A DNA stretch of 64,000 bases from Apostichopus japonicus (taxonomy: Eukaryota; Echinodermata; Holothuroidea; Aspidochirotida; Stichopodidae): positions 23,713,577-23,777,576 of the forward strand of contig NC_092582.1 in NCBI RefSeq assembly GCF_037975245.1, read 5' to 3'. Positions 15,301-25,849 of the stretch are shown here, piece by piece (the stretch's first letter is position 1; each line of letters begins with the position of its first letter). Position numbers and translations under genes: made by a program. The notes beneath the pieces are model-generated. The model had not been told where the DNA came from, made no database searches, and saw nothing but the letters and a program-made list of their open reading frames with translations.

Positions 15301-18300
15301 GTGTAGCTCTACTAACCGCTTCGTTGTTATGTTGTACGGATACCATGGCAACAATCACTTGACGAGAGCTATAACATTGCATTATTTTTGTATTTTGAGG
15401 TAATTTCCATCAATGTGATGCACTTTAACATTGTTAGAAAAAGTAACCATAACAATGACGTATAAAGTCAAGGTCAACTCAAGGGTCACTTAAGGGTTTT
15501 CACTGAACTTTCAACTGTACTTACAACACTATGAATAGAGGGCAGCATTATGAGAAATATTAAAAAAAAGGCAAAATACTGAAGCTGTCAGAACTGAAAA
15601 AAAAGGTTTCAAAATATTCGTGTTACCTCCCGCGTGTTTTGCATAGACACCAAGGCCCGGGGGTGGAGTGGAAGGGTATTTCTAACTACAGTGGAATGCT
15701 GAGGGCGCCAAATAATACAGGAACAAAGACAAACGTATAGAAACCGTTATTTGGATAGACAAAGTACCCTCTTCTGTTTTGCGGGAATACGGAGTATTAG
15801 AACTTTACTATATAAATATATTACATGCCGCACCCCCAATTTGCATGTCGGTTTATATATGACCTTCCAGCAGAAGTCGCAACCGACAAATGCCTATAGG
15901 GTAACTAAAACATATATGTTAACAATATACAACTGCAAAATACATCTGTTCAAGTTTACCAAGTGATATGCAAACTACACAACGAAAATGACCTCATGTC
16001 AGTGAGTAAAATAATATAGAAAGAGAATCAGCTGACCATATGATAGCTATTAATACGCTTTCTATCAGAACCATTCAATCGAAAACTCCATCATATAGCA
16101 TATGAAACAATCTGATGTAGTCGAGTTCAACTTATTCTGATTCGGAGCCGAGTCCGAGATTACTTGGTCCGAGTATGGTACTTTCGAGTCCGAACAGAGT
16201 TCTATAGACTATATGAGCAAGCCACGTCCGAGTCCAGTGAGTATGTGCAGTGGCGGAGCAAGGGGTATTGGTCAGGAGGGGCGAGAATGGTCTGTAGGGG
16301 TTCTTTCGACACTATCTAAGCGGAGCGCCACCACAGGTTGGCGCGTACCGTACAGACATTTTTTTTGAGTAAAGATACTCCCTAGATCGCCGGAAATGAC
16401 CCTTTCCGGGCCTGGCTAATTTGCAGATCAACGAAGAATAAATAGGTGTCATCGCCAAATTACACCAAAAAATGTGACAAATGTCAATAGGTAGATGAGA
16501 GCGCAATAAAAAAGTCAAATAATCGCGAATAAGTAAAGAGTGGTAAAGAGGTGAAAAGGGCGCCAGTAGTCCATTTGAGTCCGTCAGGGGGGGGGGGGGC
16601 ATCCGCCTCCCTGACTGTATGGACGCTCCGCCACTGAGTATATGGAGATAATGCAGAGCTCACATAGTTTCTGCATACTGGTCTGAGAAATATACATAGT
16701 GTATTGATTACTATGATAACAAACTGCTAATTCACAAATTAACAAACCGTCACCCCATCCTGGTCTAAATTTGCCTTAGATGGAACATAGAGTGAGGCAA
16801 CTTTTGGAAAGCCTTATATGAAAAAACATACGTTTACCATTTTACAAAGACGTTTTTTTTTTTGAAACATATATATTTATTGGTATACTAGTTTTATGTA
16901 TAGTGCATAGTGTTTAATATTTGAACAAACTCAATTCAATGTTACTCAATGTATTGGGAAAATAACATACAAATTTTATTATTGCAGCAATAATTGCAAT
17001 GTGTTCTGTGTTTATTCTACAATGTTTCAATTGACTAAAGGATCAAAGCAAGGGTAGAAATGTTTATTCATGAGATATTTTCTACAAACTTCAAATACAA
17101 ATACGCACGTGACACAGCAATTTTAGAAGAAATTAAACTATTGAGAGGTTAATAAAGTTTTATGATATTTCATGAAATTTGTCAACGATAACAGATCTAC
17201 ACTATAGTCTATTTTAATTCTCGAATACTTCCTTGTTACTCCTCATATAAGATGGAGTAGGGGGGGGGGGGCGCTAGGGAGAGTAACCAATAAGCTGATT
17301 CATGGGATATTCACGATTTTGCATGATTAGTACATTTCATCGATTCAACCACGAGGATTATATAAATAGTTCTATCTTTGAATACTGCCCTCTTTACCCT
17401 TCTCGTCATCCTCTCGTCCATGTTATCCATCTGATCATCTCAGTGAGAAGCTCAGGATTATGATGTCACTCAGTATTTGATGACGTCACTCAGTGTTTGA
17501 AGACGGGTTTTTTTTTCTTCCCTTTAAAGCTGATGTTTGTATTCATGTTATAAGTCCGTGCATCTTACAGTGACGAGTCTGTCTGCTATATTGACTTTAG
17601 TGTGTTCAATACAGATGTGTGTTTACCTGCCAGGAATACTTTACTTCCATATTTGTGGCTTTGCATTCAAGTTATTATATTTTCCTGCAATACAATTTAA
17701 AATCTCATGAATATAATATTTTTCTTCCTTTCAGGTCTGTGACATCAACGGGAATCTACCAGGAGAAGAGGTAAGATAGACATTGATTCATGTTCCTATT
17801 AATTAGTACGGTAATTTATTAACAGACACGTGGGTGTTAATTACTGTGGAACAAAGAAATAAGATAAAAGAATATTAGACATTTTTCTCATCAGGGAGGA
17901 AAGATTTATAATTGTTGTGTATCGAACAGGGAATTTAGATAGGCCAGTTACAAGTTTATATCTCGCAACGATAATAGCACTGTTCTCAATGTCAAGTTTA
18001 GATGCAGCCTAAATAATCTGCCTTCCGCACACACAGTCAAATATATTTCTCGACACACAAAAGGCTAACGTTAGAAGTCTAAACTCAAATCTGCCATAAA
18101 TCTCTACTCCGGTATTCAAACAGGGACATATTTAATGAAATTGAAGAGACGAACTGGTCCGCTATATTGGTAATGTGAGTATGAGTGAGTCTAGGAGCAA
18201 AATGATTTACTGGGTTGTGAAGGTATCCGATGGGTTATAGTATCAATATTATTCATTGTGGTACGAGAGGGTCCATTGTGACATAAAAAGACTAACTTAG

Positions 18301-21300
18301 AGTAGAAACCATTCACTGTGGAATGTGAGCATACCAAGCTGTTGTTATACCAATTATAAGGAAACTAGAAACAATGTAAAAAGTAAATGTTTTAATATCT
18401 GAGGGATCACGTGCATCATGAAAGTTACAATGAGGGTCCCTATAGACAAAAGTGACATGATAGCAAAGGCGCAGGTATTTAATGGAGATGAACCTATATA
18501 TATGTGAGGTGCCTCTTCAACAAAAAGGCAAAAGAATAAACACAGTAAGTGGGCAATATGCTTAAAACAATTCTGACGTGTCAGTCCAGAGCGGCGAGAA
18601 ATACAAGTAATGTAGAGAAGATTATTGTCTAAAAATGAATTGATTTCTAGCAAAACCTGATAATGTTAGTATTTAACCGTGTAATCGGACAATTTTAAAT
18701 TATTTTAGCAACAAATATAATATCAGTCAAATTGAGATAAATGGCATCATTCTATTTTATTTTCCAAGTCATGAAATTGAATTTTGAAATATGAAATGTA
18801 AACATTATTCTTAAACATTTTGCCTAAACACATTAACGAACAGATGGCGCATGTACACAAAATCAGAAGGTTATCTTTTTTTCTTGTTGTATTGTTTCTT
18901 GTTTCATTATATGTAAAGACACCTGACTAGTCCAGCTAACAAACAATGTTCTTATGGATGTTTTTTTTTGCATCGAATTATGTCTTCTTTTTCTATATAG
19001 AATTAACACTGCTGTTGTGCTGTTTTCACGGCATGTTATATCTAAATTAATGAGGCCCTGTTAATGTTTAGTTAGCTTACACGTACAGTTGTGATTGTTT
19101 GGGCGTAGTGGTAATAACGAATACTGGGTTTGTATCGTCACCATGCAGAAGACGGATGAGTTGACGTGATGAAGTATTTCTGTTGAAAGGCAGACAAATA
19201 GCAGCTGGTAGTTCAATTTTTTGAAGGCCGAGGGAGGAAGGATTCATCTGACTAAAAAGTATTTAATTCTAAAATATGTTATCCAAAGTTGAATGAAGAT
19301 TTATATCACCACCACCCCCCCCACCACCCCCATAGGCTCAGGAGACCAATTTGTTTTGGGGGCTGTAACGGTTTGCCTGAAAATATAACCAAAAAACACA
19401 TTGCAAATTAGATTTCTTTCAGTAGGTGGCCGAACATTTTTATTTGGTATGGGGTCTGCAGACCCCCCAGTCCCCCCCCCATCGCCTCCTACGCCTATGA
19501 CCACCACCACCATGGACGCATATTAAACGTCATAAACCGCCAATAATGTTATAATATGTTTATAAACAGCTGCCATATTTCCATTTGAACGTCCGAATTG
19601 CCCTTTCGTTTTTAATCGCTATACTGATACTGCACAGAGAAACTAACAACATAGTAAGACACTTTTAGGAAAGTAATCTGGCTCACAATTTCTTATTTTG
19701 GATGTTACTATAGCTGCAAACTAACAGGTTCCCAGACATTGGTACTATGATAACCACAGATGCCCGGATGCTGTGGGAATGGGATGGTAGTGTATTATGA
19801 TCGTGAATAATTTTTAGAGGAACAGTGATTTTCAATCATATATGGTTGTGTATATTTTCGCATTGGGGTCCCGGAATCCATACAAAATACTTAAAAACTT
19901 GATTTTAGGAGTTGTTTAGACTTCGTAGGCATTATGCCTCCGGGTCCAACTAGACCACTGACCATGGGTATTAAGCGGGCACTTGACCGTCGGAACATTC
20001 ACAGGGCAACGCTTTCAGACCAACTGAACATTGGCCTGAGTCTCCCTGCCCCCCCCCCCCCGTCCCCCTGTTCATCTCAAACCTGTGTTATTGGGACTAG
20101 TTTAAAAATCACCATAGACCTAAAATCTGAACGATTTATCCTTAATTAAATTATAGTTTTCGTGAACAATGTAACACTAGCAAACAAGACTCTGTCTTGC
20201 GCACTATAATATGCATTTAAAGTTAACTCCTATACTGTTCATAATCTTTCGCAATATAATATGCATATATAATTTACGCATAAACTGTTAATATTCCTCC
20301 ACTGAAAACAAATGTTGCTAACTATTATAACACAAGTTCCGCCATAACAAAACATAAGAGCAGAACCCGATCTAGAATGGTCAAGAGAACCAACTAAAAT
20401 AACGTTCCGTTGTATGTCACGAATGGTGACGTCATTAAATTTCCTTATTAAAGGAACAACAGTATAAACGTCAGATAGTGACACGGCCTACCCAACATTG
20501 TACTTAACCTTTAAACAAAGTTTAATCAACTTGGTTTCAAAGTTCTAGAGGAAGAAGGGAGAGGGGTGGGTCCAGCTGGAAATATATCAACCACATTTAT
20601 GAATCAAACTCAGTTTACCTTCAGAATGGAGTATACACTTGTAATTTTAACAACTTAAGAATGCTGCACCATTCACCAACTCTTGAACTCTCACCTTTGT
20701 ATTGAATAATCACATGAGTCAATGTCCAGTTTGATTTGTCTCCTACATTTCTGAATTCTTAAGAAAATCACAGAATGAGAGATGAGTGACCTGGATATGT
20801 TTCTATAGTAATTAAATTAATGTTTGAAGGAATTGTCGAACTTTCATAATGATTAGAATGTTAAACCCTGCAGCTAACTTGAAAATGGCTACTCAGGTTG
20901 ACGGGATGAGCCTATATAAACATGACGGAACATTTCCCTGCATCGCACCAATGTGTGATAGTACATTGGGTTGCATTGATTGAGTCATCGTGATATCAAG
21001 GGAAATCCCCTGAATAGGTCATTTGATGGTTACCAGCAGGGAAGAGGATGGGGTGTGGAGATAAGTGAACTGATTCTTGTACAGTAATACTGTTTAACAC
21101 ATACATTACTTTTATAGATTGGGAGAGGATTAGATCCTTGAGTTATGAGTCAATAATTGTTGACATAAACTTTTCAATTTTGTTACTTATATACTTATTT
21201 TTCATATTTCAAGCAAACAGTAGAACCTTTTTATAGAATCCAACCTTCAAAAAGCAGTCCCAGGACAAAAATTGTCAAGACATTTGGAAACATGCAAAGT

Positions 21301-22370
21301 TTAATGTAACATGAATCGATTTATCTGTAATAACACTTTAAATATATTTACAACATTTAACTATACTACATTGTCTTTGTTCTGTGTTATCTTATACATA
21401 TTCATTACTTATACTTTCCCTCTTGTTTAGGGATTCGATGAGGGGAATTACCAGTTGAACTTGGCGGCCTTCAACCGGGCAATGCGCAAGTAACTGTAAG
21501 TCAATACAGCTGAATACTCTCTACCTTAGTATTCAACATTGAATTGGTTAACAGTGATTGTCTGCTACTTTTAATTGTAGAATCTTAATATATTGAAAAT
21601 AACCCCCATCAATAACCAGAATTTGTATTCCTATATCTGTGATTATCTAATTTTATCTGGTCACTAATATAATTTGCTTCAACTATAATTGGTTTTATTA
21701 TATTTTTCCTTCACATAGCAAATCCCTGATTAAATGTATGGAAATGAGTGATAAGTTCCTTCCATTAACAGAAACATTGTTCGCTTTTTTCCTGTGTCGC
21801 GGTGTTTTGTTTAGCTGGCTGGTTTAATTACTTGTTGGCTCGTGGTACTACTGGCGCTTTTTCTGGGGGGGGGGGCGGGTTGGGAGGGGGTTGCTTAGGT
21901 ATCACTTCCCCGTTATTCTACTAATAAGTATGTTGTTCTACCCATTTATTATGAACAACAATGTTACCTAATATATCTCATTTTATCTCTATCTTACAGC
22001 TCAATGCAAGATGCATGTTCATCTGGCGGTGCCAATCATCAGCAGCAGGACTGTGACGTCATTCACTCAATCCTCAAATTGATGGCAGTAGTTTCTGTGA
22101 GAAAGGATCTAATAAAGATTTAGATTGTAAACTGTTAATATCTCCCAAATACTACAAACAGCTCCAGATAGAGCTTCAGTATAATACATATGCAACTAGT
22201 CTAGTATGATTGTGACGTCATCAAATGCCTATATTCTCAAGACAATGGAATGGTGACTTGGTGAAGACTGTAACTTTTACATTCATTGTGAATGGATCTT
22301 GTAGAGAGATAAGATTGTAGAATGATATTAATAACGCAATATACAAAGACGTGAAATATGAAAAATAAAT
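3391..22370 (+). CDS. LRR-containing NLR-like protein, 3' end (partial gene)
   Basis: The 3' part of a leucine-rich-repeat gene, probably NLR-like. Coding exons: 3391-3599, 6023-6129, 9713-9774, 17735-17770 and 21431-21493 (stop TAA at 21491). The exon continues to 21495, a 3'UTR exon starts at 22000, and AATAAA lies at 22364-22369. All introns are GT-AG and the phases fit (2, 1, 0, 0), giving one open frame. The first exon carries LRR-type sequence such as LTNEELAAILSY and CTSLKEL and reads into MFGSVIFDK. The last coding exon ends in FNRAMRK. In echinoderms such repeats form the ligand-sensing end of cytoplasmic NACHT receptors, but no NACHT or death-fold domain lies in this window, so the 5' end is outside it. 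The penultimate exons are very small (62 and 36 nt), and one intron is about 8 kb and full of transposons. The LRR assignment is fairly sure; the receptor class is inference. Confidence 0.6.
5719..5819 (+). CDS. Candidate alternative terminal exon of the LRR gene
   Basis: A polypyrimidine tract and acceptor (tttttacag) precede position 5719. Joined to the exon ending at 3599 it stays in frame for 17 codons, beginning ITGDQGLRF, and stops with TGA at 5768-5770. AATAAA follows at 5814-5819. This would give a short LRR isoform ending before exon 6023. It may equally be a cryptic site, since splicing 3599 straight to 6023 gives a better LRR reading (LKELMFGSVIF). Confidence 0.3.
6404..6730. repeat. 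Tandem duplication, unit about 163 bp
   Basis: Two diverged copies, 6404-6553 and 6567-6730. Both start gtatacataacacg, share the block tcgcatttaattaacgtaac and end near ttattaccagcgaaat. They lie in an intron of the LRR gene. Confidence 0.75.
8551..8576. repeat. Hairpin-forming short dispersed repeat, copy 1
   Basis: An inverted repeat: cagggagtt, then ccataac, then aactctctag. Nearly the same palindrome, on the opposite strand, is at 25304-25331. Confidence 0.5.
9353..9549. repeat. About 38-bp minisatellite, five units
   Basis: Units begin at about 9353, 9391, 9430, 9467 and 9504, with a partial unit at 9542. Each starts with a tgatcag-like motif followed by a degenerate block such as gataatgatagtaaac. 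The array sits in the intron just upstream of the 9713 exon. Confidence 0.65.
11023..11443. mobile_element. hAT-like MITE (cataggcgtagg family), nested
   Basis: The left end cataggcgtaggaggcgg equals that of the element at 28578. The internal block gcgcgcggagcgcgc and the stretch tatatttttcgggcaagtcg are shared with it too. The right end is decayed (ggttcttatgac). Flanks accgcaca (11015-11022) and cccgcaca (11444-11451) match 7 of 8. G and C homopolymers lie near the two ends. Confidence 0.6.
11542..12030. mobile_element. hAT-like MITE (caggcgcgtagc family), right end decayed
   Basis: Left end caggcgcgtagcgaat. The internal core gcgtagcgccaccacgag, then ttggcgcgaagcgtacagg, matches the minus-oriented element at 33918-34184. 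The right end, near cactggctac at 12020-12030, is imperfect and no target duplication could be assigned. Confidence 0.5.
12103..12230. repeat. Pyrimidine-only tract of about 125 bp
   Basis: Almost uninterrupted C/T sequence on the plus strand inside the composite element, followed at once by a G-run. This is low-complexity DNA with triplex (H-DNA) potential. The overlapping open frames of about 83-106 codons are artefacts of it. Confidence 0.8.
14064..14083. other. Perfect 20-bp palindrome
   Basis: The sequence from 14064 to 14083 equals its own reverse complement: gtgacgtaat followed by attacgtcac. It contains two outward CRE-like half sites and lies in the long LRR-gene intron. Confidence 0.6.
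16248..16636. mobile_element. hAT-like MITE (cagtggcggagc family)
   Basis: Perfect 12-bp terminal inverted repeats: cagtggcggagc at 16248 and gctccgccactg ending at 16636. The 8-bp flanks agtatgtg (16240-16247) and agtatatg (16637-16644) differ at one base. It carries the shared core gagcgccaccacaggttggc and the motif agatcgccggaaatgac. A 5'-truncated relative is at 47936-48183. There is no transposase frame; the 96-codon minus frame inside is an artefact. Confidence 0.8.
19331..19499. mobile_element. Short hAT-like MITE (cataggcgtagg family), inverted
   Basis: Begins cataggctcaggag and ends ctcctacgcctatg. Flanks accacccc and accaccac match 7 of 8. Its left part is the reverse complement of the right end of the 28578-29209 element. 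At 169 bp it is a strongly deleted copy. Confidence 0.65.
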
Positions 22371-22891
22371 GTTCAATTTACATTTTATTTAAAGGATTAC
22401 TTTAGGTGGAACTTCAGTCTTTAAATGTTATATTGCCAAAAAAGGAGTGTTGTTAATATTTCTTCAACTTTTCTGGTTTGGTAAGATAAATGTCTGGTAT
22501 ATTCCTTTAATGCTAAATTGCTGATGACGTCAGCCCCTTAGTGTAGGTATAAATATTCATGTTAATAATGTGATTTATACATTTGAATAACTCAAAATCA
22601 AGCTTTGTAACTTCGTTCTTAAACCAGAGCATATTTAGGTGATTTTTTAACTACATATGTCAATGTCGAATGTGTACTTCAATGTTGTATTATATTATAT
22701 AGTTCAGTCACTTTCATTGATTAACTCAGCTGTTTAAAGTAACATGTCTCAAAGTGTTATAGTAAAAGCAGCCTAGACTGAAAGCCAGTGGTCTACAACA
22801 TAACAACATTAATGTTGTCCCTAAAGTCATACTTTAATATGCTACATGTAACTACCTAGTGTTGTGCGCTAAAGTGTACAATTGTAATTTG

Positions 22892-24414
22892 TTAGGTTTT
22901 GTTAGTCACATTGCTGATAGATGTGCTGGTAGATGCTATAGTAGTCATTTGCACCACCAACAGAACGCTTATTGTAGAATTGGAATTAATCGGTAAGATG
23001 CAGTACTTTTTTTTTTCCTGGTATGTAACAAAGTCTTCGTTACTTGCGTAAATAAAGAGAAAGGTTTGTTCACCTACTCGTGTGTCCCTGGTCAGGTATT
23101 GCTGGACCTGCTCTCGCACTCCTCGTGTGCAGGGTGTAACATCTTTCATTTAGTCCATTTGTTTGTAATGATATGATTCATCACAAATCCAGACCCGTAT
23201 CTCTCTACCCAGCCCCCCCCCCACCCTGCCAAACGCTTTAATACTCAAAACATTAATTAAACGCCTAATTTTGTCAATACTTCTAAACTATTTTTAAGCA
23301 GACATGTTTGGAATACTTTGGTTTAAATCTGTTCATATACACATATACACTCACATACACTCGGTAACTAGGAGTGCATGATTCAACTGTTTCTTCATTC
23401 TTCCTCTTACTGTTTGTTCAGCGTTTCTTCATTTCTTTCCGTTCCTATGTATTATCGTTCTTAACACGTAGACAATAAGATGACGTCGTTGTTATGTCAT
23501 GTTATATGATTTCATAAAAATGTATATTCTGTATATTAAGTACATGAGACTTCCAATAACTTCAATAATTTGCATTCATTCTTTTATTATTATTTTAAGC
23601 TTTGCTTTATAATTGTTTTCATTGATTTATGATCTGTACATTTCATATCATCATTTTAGTTTACTAGTTTCAATTTTACGGCATATGCTATTTAAAGTAT
23701 TGACTGATCCCATCAGCGGACGAATAATATAACATGAACGCTCAAAATAGTTCACCGATAAACAAACATACAAAAGTTTCTATTAGTGTTAACACTAACA
23801 TTCATTAGTAACAATCAAATTAAGGATGCTTTGATCATGCGCAATTAGTTCAATCTCACCAGGTATGATAACATAACGTCGATACAGGATTTAACATTAC
23901 AAAAGAAATTAATGAGATGGAGAGGTTCCCATTATTGTTAGCGCTTTTTAATGGATATCTTATTGTTATTTTTCATTTGCATACTTTAAATTTTTGCTAC
24001 ATTTTGAAAACTGTCTGTTGAAGTGTTCTTAACGTTTTCACTCAAAAGAGACTGTAACGTCGATAATCTTAAAAAGGAGAAAAGTAAAATTTACATTTGA
24101 CTTATTAAAGAGAATCATATACTAAGCATCCTGGTGAAATGTGTATCTAATTCCTACATTGCGTTTTGGAGATATCGATAGCTGAAATTGTAACAGATTG
24201 TACCAAAGTGAACTTGCAGCAAACAGGTGTGACGTTATAGTTGCACATTGACAGCAAAATGTTCGGGTTTTTTTTTTTTTTTTTGCTTTTACTTCCTTTG
24301 CTGGACTTTGGATTGGAAGGGATTAACTTTGCTTTAGGGAATTAATTGCAAATACGCATAGTTTAGTGCATACAAAGTTTGTAAAAGAAATAAGATTTCT
24401 TTATTTGTCAAAGG
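22892..24414. other. AT-rich intergenic DNA
   Basis: Follows the LRR-gene poly(A) signal. It holds an open minus frame at 22892-23149, for which no convincing splice context was found, and a C-run near 23213. Confidence 0.4.
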
Positions 24415-24770
24415 CTAAAGGAATCTATGCGATGGTGATGGCTCGTGTGTGTGTGTGTGTGTGTGTGAGTCTATGACACTTGCTTGAGTCCGCGATAACT
24501 CAACAACGGAGTGATCCATATTTGTCATACTTGTTATGTAGATGTACTGCAGTATGAAGGCGTGCCCTATAGTTTTGGGCGCTGACCTTATGAATATTAA
24601 TGAGGTTATGGGATCAAGTGTTAACAGTTTTACATCACAATTCTCCACAACCTGAAGTCGGATTGTAGCCAAACTTGATATATATAGTTGTTGGTTAATA
24701 GCTGGTACATGTAAGAGTAAGTTTGTAGGACCATCTGGGGCCACATTTTCATTGCATTGCAATACACAGT
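24415..24770. repeat. Distant copy of the approximately 300-bp repeat family
   Basis: The order of blocks matches the right-hand array around 63000-63200: aggaatctat, a GT microsatellite, gataactcaacaa, a cata-cttg-t stretch, attaatgaggt and gggatcaa. The (GT)n is at about 24446-24468. The 115-codon minus frame is a by-product of this repeat. Confidence 0.6.
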
Positions 24771-25083
24771 AACCGTAAACAGTTATCGTTAAGCATTACA
24801 TAATTTTGGCGTAGTAAAGCTGATAATATTATGTATATATCAAGTAATCCTTAAATACAAAGATCGGCTCTGTATAGTATATACTTTTCATTTTATTCTT
24901 TCATTGTTATTTTAATGCGCCTTATAAATGATTCTATACTGGTTTCATTTTAGTTCAGATCTTCTTTATATTCCGATATTTTCCATCGATTGATAACAAT
25001 TATATGGCAACCTCTAATACTTTCTCTAATTATTGTTATATTTGTTATATTTAGTCATTAATCATTCGATTTCATTCTACTTT

Positions 25084-25336
25084 AAAGGTGGGATCGCTCG
25101 TAATTTCCTCGTTAATTCTGTCCTTCACACCAACCGATTCAAAAATAATATCAATACTACCCTCTACCGGTTCGTCGCTGTTGTTTCGTAATTTCTCAGC
25201 AATCCCGTATTTACGGCTAGTAAGCAATAAACGGGTTTGGTTACCTGAAGCGGTGGCCTTGGCGAAATTCCTGCATAGTTTCTTGTCTGTGGCAGTGTCA
25301 GTACAGGGAGTTGTTATGGAAAAACTCCCTGGTCAG
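25084..25336 (-). CDS. Candidate coding fragment on the minus strand, unassigned
   Basis: Read on the minus strand, 25336 down to 25079 is open for about 84 codons between stops and has no ATG, which would suit an internal exon. Features: KKLCRNFAKAT, LLLTSRKYGIAEKL and an acidic end EGSIDIIFESVG. The EGSIDIIF stretch vaguely resembles the GSxxVxF strand of SEA domains, but that is only inference. A possible acceptor (ctgaccag) lacks a pyrimidine tract and overlaps a hairpin repeat, so a transposon-derived frame is also possible. No partner exons were found. Confidence 0.25.
25304..25331. repeat. Hairpin-forming short dispersed repeat, copy 2
   Basis: Inverted repeat with arms cagggagtt and aactccctg around gttatggaa. 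It matches the 8551-8576 hairpin in reverse orientation. Confidence 0.55.
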
Positions 25337-25472
25337 TAGTATGCGATAAATTATTACGTCGTGTTTTCGTGTGTGTTGTGTGATACAAAACTCTGTGGTT
25401 TGTTTTACGTTCATAACTTTTCACAACTAGTGGGCTGTAGTAGCTGTACAGTATAAGTGTAATAGTTTGACC

Positions 25473-25499
25473 AGGGAGCCGCTACTCTAGCGGTTCCCT
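25473..25499. repeat. Second hairpin, related flank
   Basis: Arms agggagccgcta and tagcggttccct surround a 3-nt loop, with one non-pairing position in the stem. It is preceded by gacc, like the previous hairpin read on the other strand (tgaccaggga). The two may be the ends of one small element. Confidence 0.5.
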
Positions 25500-25690
25500 G
25501 CTCTTACTCTTTTAGGCCCACATGGTGAACAGTCGAAGTCCGAACTGTTCGGATGCCCTGGTTTCGTAGTTGATTCACTGATTTGGAAAGCTCTGCATGC
25601 TTTATGCTGTATCGAATATCAGAAGTTTAGCCTATAGAAGTACAGTACTATTTTACTTTAAAAAACCAGTGTATTCCAAACCTTTACAGA

Positions 25691-25842
25691 TGCGCCAGTC
25701 TTGTACTAACCTGAGTAAAGTATTTGAAATATTGCAACTTCAGTTGCGAGCCGACATTCTTTCACAGCTCAAGAAACTTATAGTGAAGTTTATGTCTGAT
25801 ACATTGACTCGTGTCACAAAAAGGACAGACGCGAATGAGTGA
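25691..25842 (+). CDS. Candidate terminal exon, unassigned
   Basis: An acceptor (ttccaaacctttacag) precedes a 49-codon open stretch starting MRQSCTNLSK and ending TKRTDANE, then TGA. The middle is predicted helical (leucine/lysine heptad-like). No upstream exon or poly(A) signal was identified. Confidence 0.2.
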
Positions 25843-25849
25843 ACAAATT

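Noticed and set aside
19934-20149. 71-codon plus frame starting MPPGPTRP
   Set aside because: It runs through a C-run, lies in an LRR-gene intron and has no splice support.
22892-23149. 85-codon minus frame ending in a Ser/Thr-rich stretch
   Set aside because: It looks moderately protein-like but has no acceptor, donor or partner exon.
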